Shown one piece after another: positions 62,750 to 64,000 of a stretch of 64,000 bases of DNA. Every line of letters starts with the position of its first letter. Positions within the stretch are counted from its first letter, which is position 1. The position numbers and the translations under genes were made by a program. Location: positions 1,302,001-1,366,000 of the forward strand of contig NZ_CP151637.1 in assembly GCF_038397755.1 (NCBI RefSeq), read 5' to 3'. This stretch comes from Microbacterium sp. LWH7-1.2. Its GTDB lineage: Bacteria; Actinomycetota; Actinomycetes; Actinomycetales; Microbacteriaceae. Below the pieces are notes generated by a model, which was not told the DNA's origin, searched no databases, and worked only from the letters and a program-made list of their open reading frames with translations.

Positions 62750-62800
62750 GCCCCCAGACTACGGGGGCCGCACGGCGCGCCAGGGTCGCCGCGGCGAGGA

Positions 62801-63838
62801 TCACGGACGGTGGAACGGATCCGCGTACAGCCGCTCGGGCACGCGGAAGCCGAAGATCGCCCGCCCGGTCGACCAGATCGCCGCCGCACCCGCACGCACG
62901 AGATCAACCGGATCATCGCCCTCGCTGAGGATGCGGACGTCGGGACCGTCGATCGCGACGCGGGCGCCGCGCACCGTCGCCACGCCGTCCTTCACGTGCA
63001 CCTCGGGGTACGGCTCGTGGAGTTCACGAAGGTCGCCGAGGATGTACGTCGGCCGCGAGTTCTCGGGCGCGGCCAGCACGTGCTTGGGCCGGTCCACGCC
63101 CGTGAGGACGAGCGCGGAGCGGATTCCGGCACGGTTGGCGCCGAGGATGTCGGTATCGAGACGGTCGCCCAGGAACAGCGGATGCCGCGCCTCGAACCGC
63201 GCGACGGCCTCCTGGAAGATCGGCACCTCGGGCTTGCCGGCGACGGTCGCGAGCCGACCGACGGCCGTGTGCACCGCGGAGACCAGGGTGCCGTTGCCGG
63301 GGGCGATGCCGCGCGACTGCGGGATCGTCCAGTCGGTGTTCGTCGCCACCCACGGGATGCCGCCGTCCTCTTCGGGCGTCTTGAGCGCGAACGCCGCCTC
63401 CGCGAGCTGGGTCCAGCCCACCTCCGGCGCGAACCCCTGCACGACCGCCGACGGCGCGTCGTCGGCGCTGCGCGTCACGACGAAGCCGGCCTTCTCCACC
63501 TCGACGACGAGACCGTCGCCACCGACGACGAGCACCGTCGATCCGGGCGTGATCCTGTCCGCGAGCAGCCGCATCGCGGCCTGCGGGCTGGTCACGACGT
63601 CACGCGGAGTCGTCGCGAGCCCGAGCTCGCTCAGATGCGCCGCGACCGAGGCATCCGTGCGCGCCGCATTGTTCGTGATGTAGGCGAGGGCACGGCCGTC
63701 GCGGGCGCGGTTGAGGCTCTCGACCGCGTGCGGCAGAGCGCCGGCACCCGCGTAGACGACCCCGTCGAGGTCGGCCAGCACCACGTCGACACCGTCGAGC
63801 GGGGCGGGCGTCGTAGCCCGCCGCCCGAACAGCGCCAT
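62801..63838 (-). CDS. HAD-superfamily hydrolase (NagD/PGP type)
   Basis: This 345-residue phosphatase has the class IIA HAD layout: VLADLDGVVYAGAG with the nucleophile and acid Asp, ALAYITNNAARTDASVA with motif II, and PLFLGDRLDTDILGANRAG with motif III/IV. NagD-like enzymes remove phosphate from small metabolites, possibly phosphoglycolate. ATG 63838 overlaps the stop of the next upstream gene, so it belongs to the same operon. Confidence 0.9.
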   Translation of the reverse strand: MALFGRRATTPAPLDGVDVVLADLDGVVYAGAGALPHAVESLNRARDGRALAYITNNAARTDASVAAHLSELGLATTPRDVVTSPQAAMRLLADRITPGSTVLVVGGDGLVVEVEKAGFVVTRSADDAPSAVVQGFAPEVGWTQLAEAAFALKTPEEDGGIPWVATNTDWTIPQSRGIAPGNGTLVSAVHTAVGRLATVAGKPEVPIFQEAVARFEARHPLFLGDRLDTDILGANRAGIRSALVLTGVDRPKHVLAAPENSRPTYILGDLRELHEPYPEVHVKDGVATVRGARVAIDGPDVRILSEGDDPVDLVRAGAAAIWSTGRAIFGFRVPERLYADPFHRP

Positions 63839-64000
63839 CAGCGGTCGGCCTCGTCGTCGCCGGACTCGTCGACTCCCGCCTCCACGAGGATCTCGGAGAC
63901 CTCGTCGGCGACGGAGATCTCTTCCGGCTCGGTCGCGGCCGGCTCGGGCTCGTCGAGCTCCTCGGGTGCCTCCGTCTCGTCGAGGGTGGCCTCCGCGCCG
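63838..64000 (-). CDS. C-terminal fragment of an acidic protein
   Basis: The last 53 residues of a minus-strand gene whose start lies beyond the window edge. They are almost all Glu, Asp, Pro and Ala (DETEAPEELDEPEPAATEPE, then EISVADEVSEILVEAGVDE). In many actinobacteria the gene upstream of this HAD phosphatase is a TPR-type protein with an acidic tail, but that cannot be confirmed here. Its TGA overlaps the HAD start. Confidence 0.7.
   Translation of the reverse strand, partial: GAEATLDETEAPEELDEPEPAATEPEEISVADEVSEILVEAGVDESGDDEADR

Overview
The window is high-GC DNA from an actinobacterium, most likely Microbacteriaceae (Microbacterium-like). The evidence is the GC-rich codon use, many GTG starts and ATGA/GTGA overlaps, the actinobacterial type IV secretion genes (SCO6880-like protein, DUF4913 protein), and the housekeeping order HAD-tlyA-nadK-recN-pyrG-nudix-xerD-parA-scpA-scpB-rluB-tyrA-cmk-der. 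The genus is inferred from gene content only.

Region A (1-22182) is a catabolic gene cluster. It encodes four short-chain dehydrogenases (one cut by the left edge), two MFS transporters, an aldehyde dehydrogenase, a TIM-barrel isomerase/epimerase, a Baeyer-Villiger monooxygenase, an IclR regulator, a zinc alcohol dehydrogenase and a ribose-type ABC importer. A second flavin monooxygenase, a double-length CoA-transferase, a cyclase-type metal hydrolase and an SGNH esterase follow. Together they fit uptake and stepwise oxidation of an alicyclic or terpenoid-like alcohol or ketone: alcohol to ketone, ketone to lactone, lactone opened, aldehyde to acid, acid to CoA thioester. The substrate is unknown. 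A 14-bp motif (TCGAATArnCGAAC type) lies before four transcription units and is probably the operator of the local IclR protein. A degenerate copy of the tail of the binding-protein gene follows the ABC operon.

Region B (about 22203-42861) is the right part of an integrative, probably once conjugative, element inserted at the 3' end of tRNA-Pro(GGG). From the tRNA inward it carries excisionase, integrase, small element genes, a defence-like cargo block and a truncated conjugation operon (SCO6880-like protein, VirB4 ATPase, VirD4/TraG coupling protein, SSB, DUF4913). No relaxase is visible and the membrane-channel gene survives only as a tail. The cargo includes a 1206-aa protein joining a nuclease-like N-terminus, a NACHT NTPase and a C-terminal RanBP2-type zinc finger. 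It also holds a 550-aa protein with a C-terminal HEPN-type RNase motif, a zinc-finger DUF488 protein with a 275-aa partner and a palindromic operator, and a remnant ROK gene. The left att site was not found, so region A could be chromosome or element cargo.

Region C (42935-64000) is core chromosome: GNAT, LtrA, YhhN, an S4 RNA-binding protein, a PQ-loop protein and a LuxR/TPR regulator. A Nudix-NYN fusion follows, then a tightly packed minus-strand run for chromosome segregation, ribosome and nucleotide functions (der to an acidic C-terminal fragment at the right edge).
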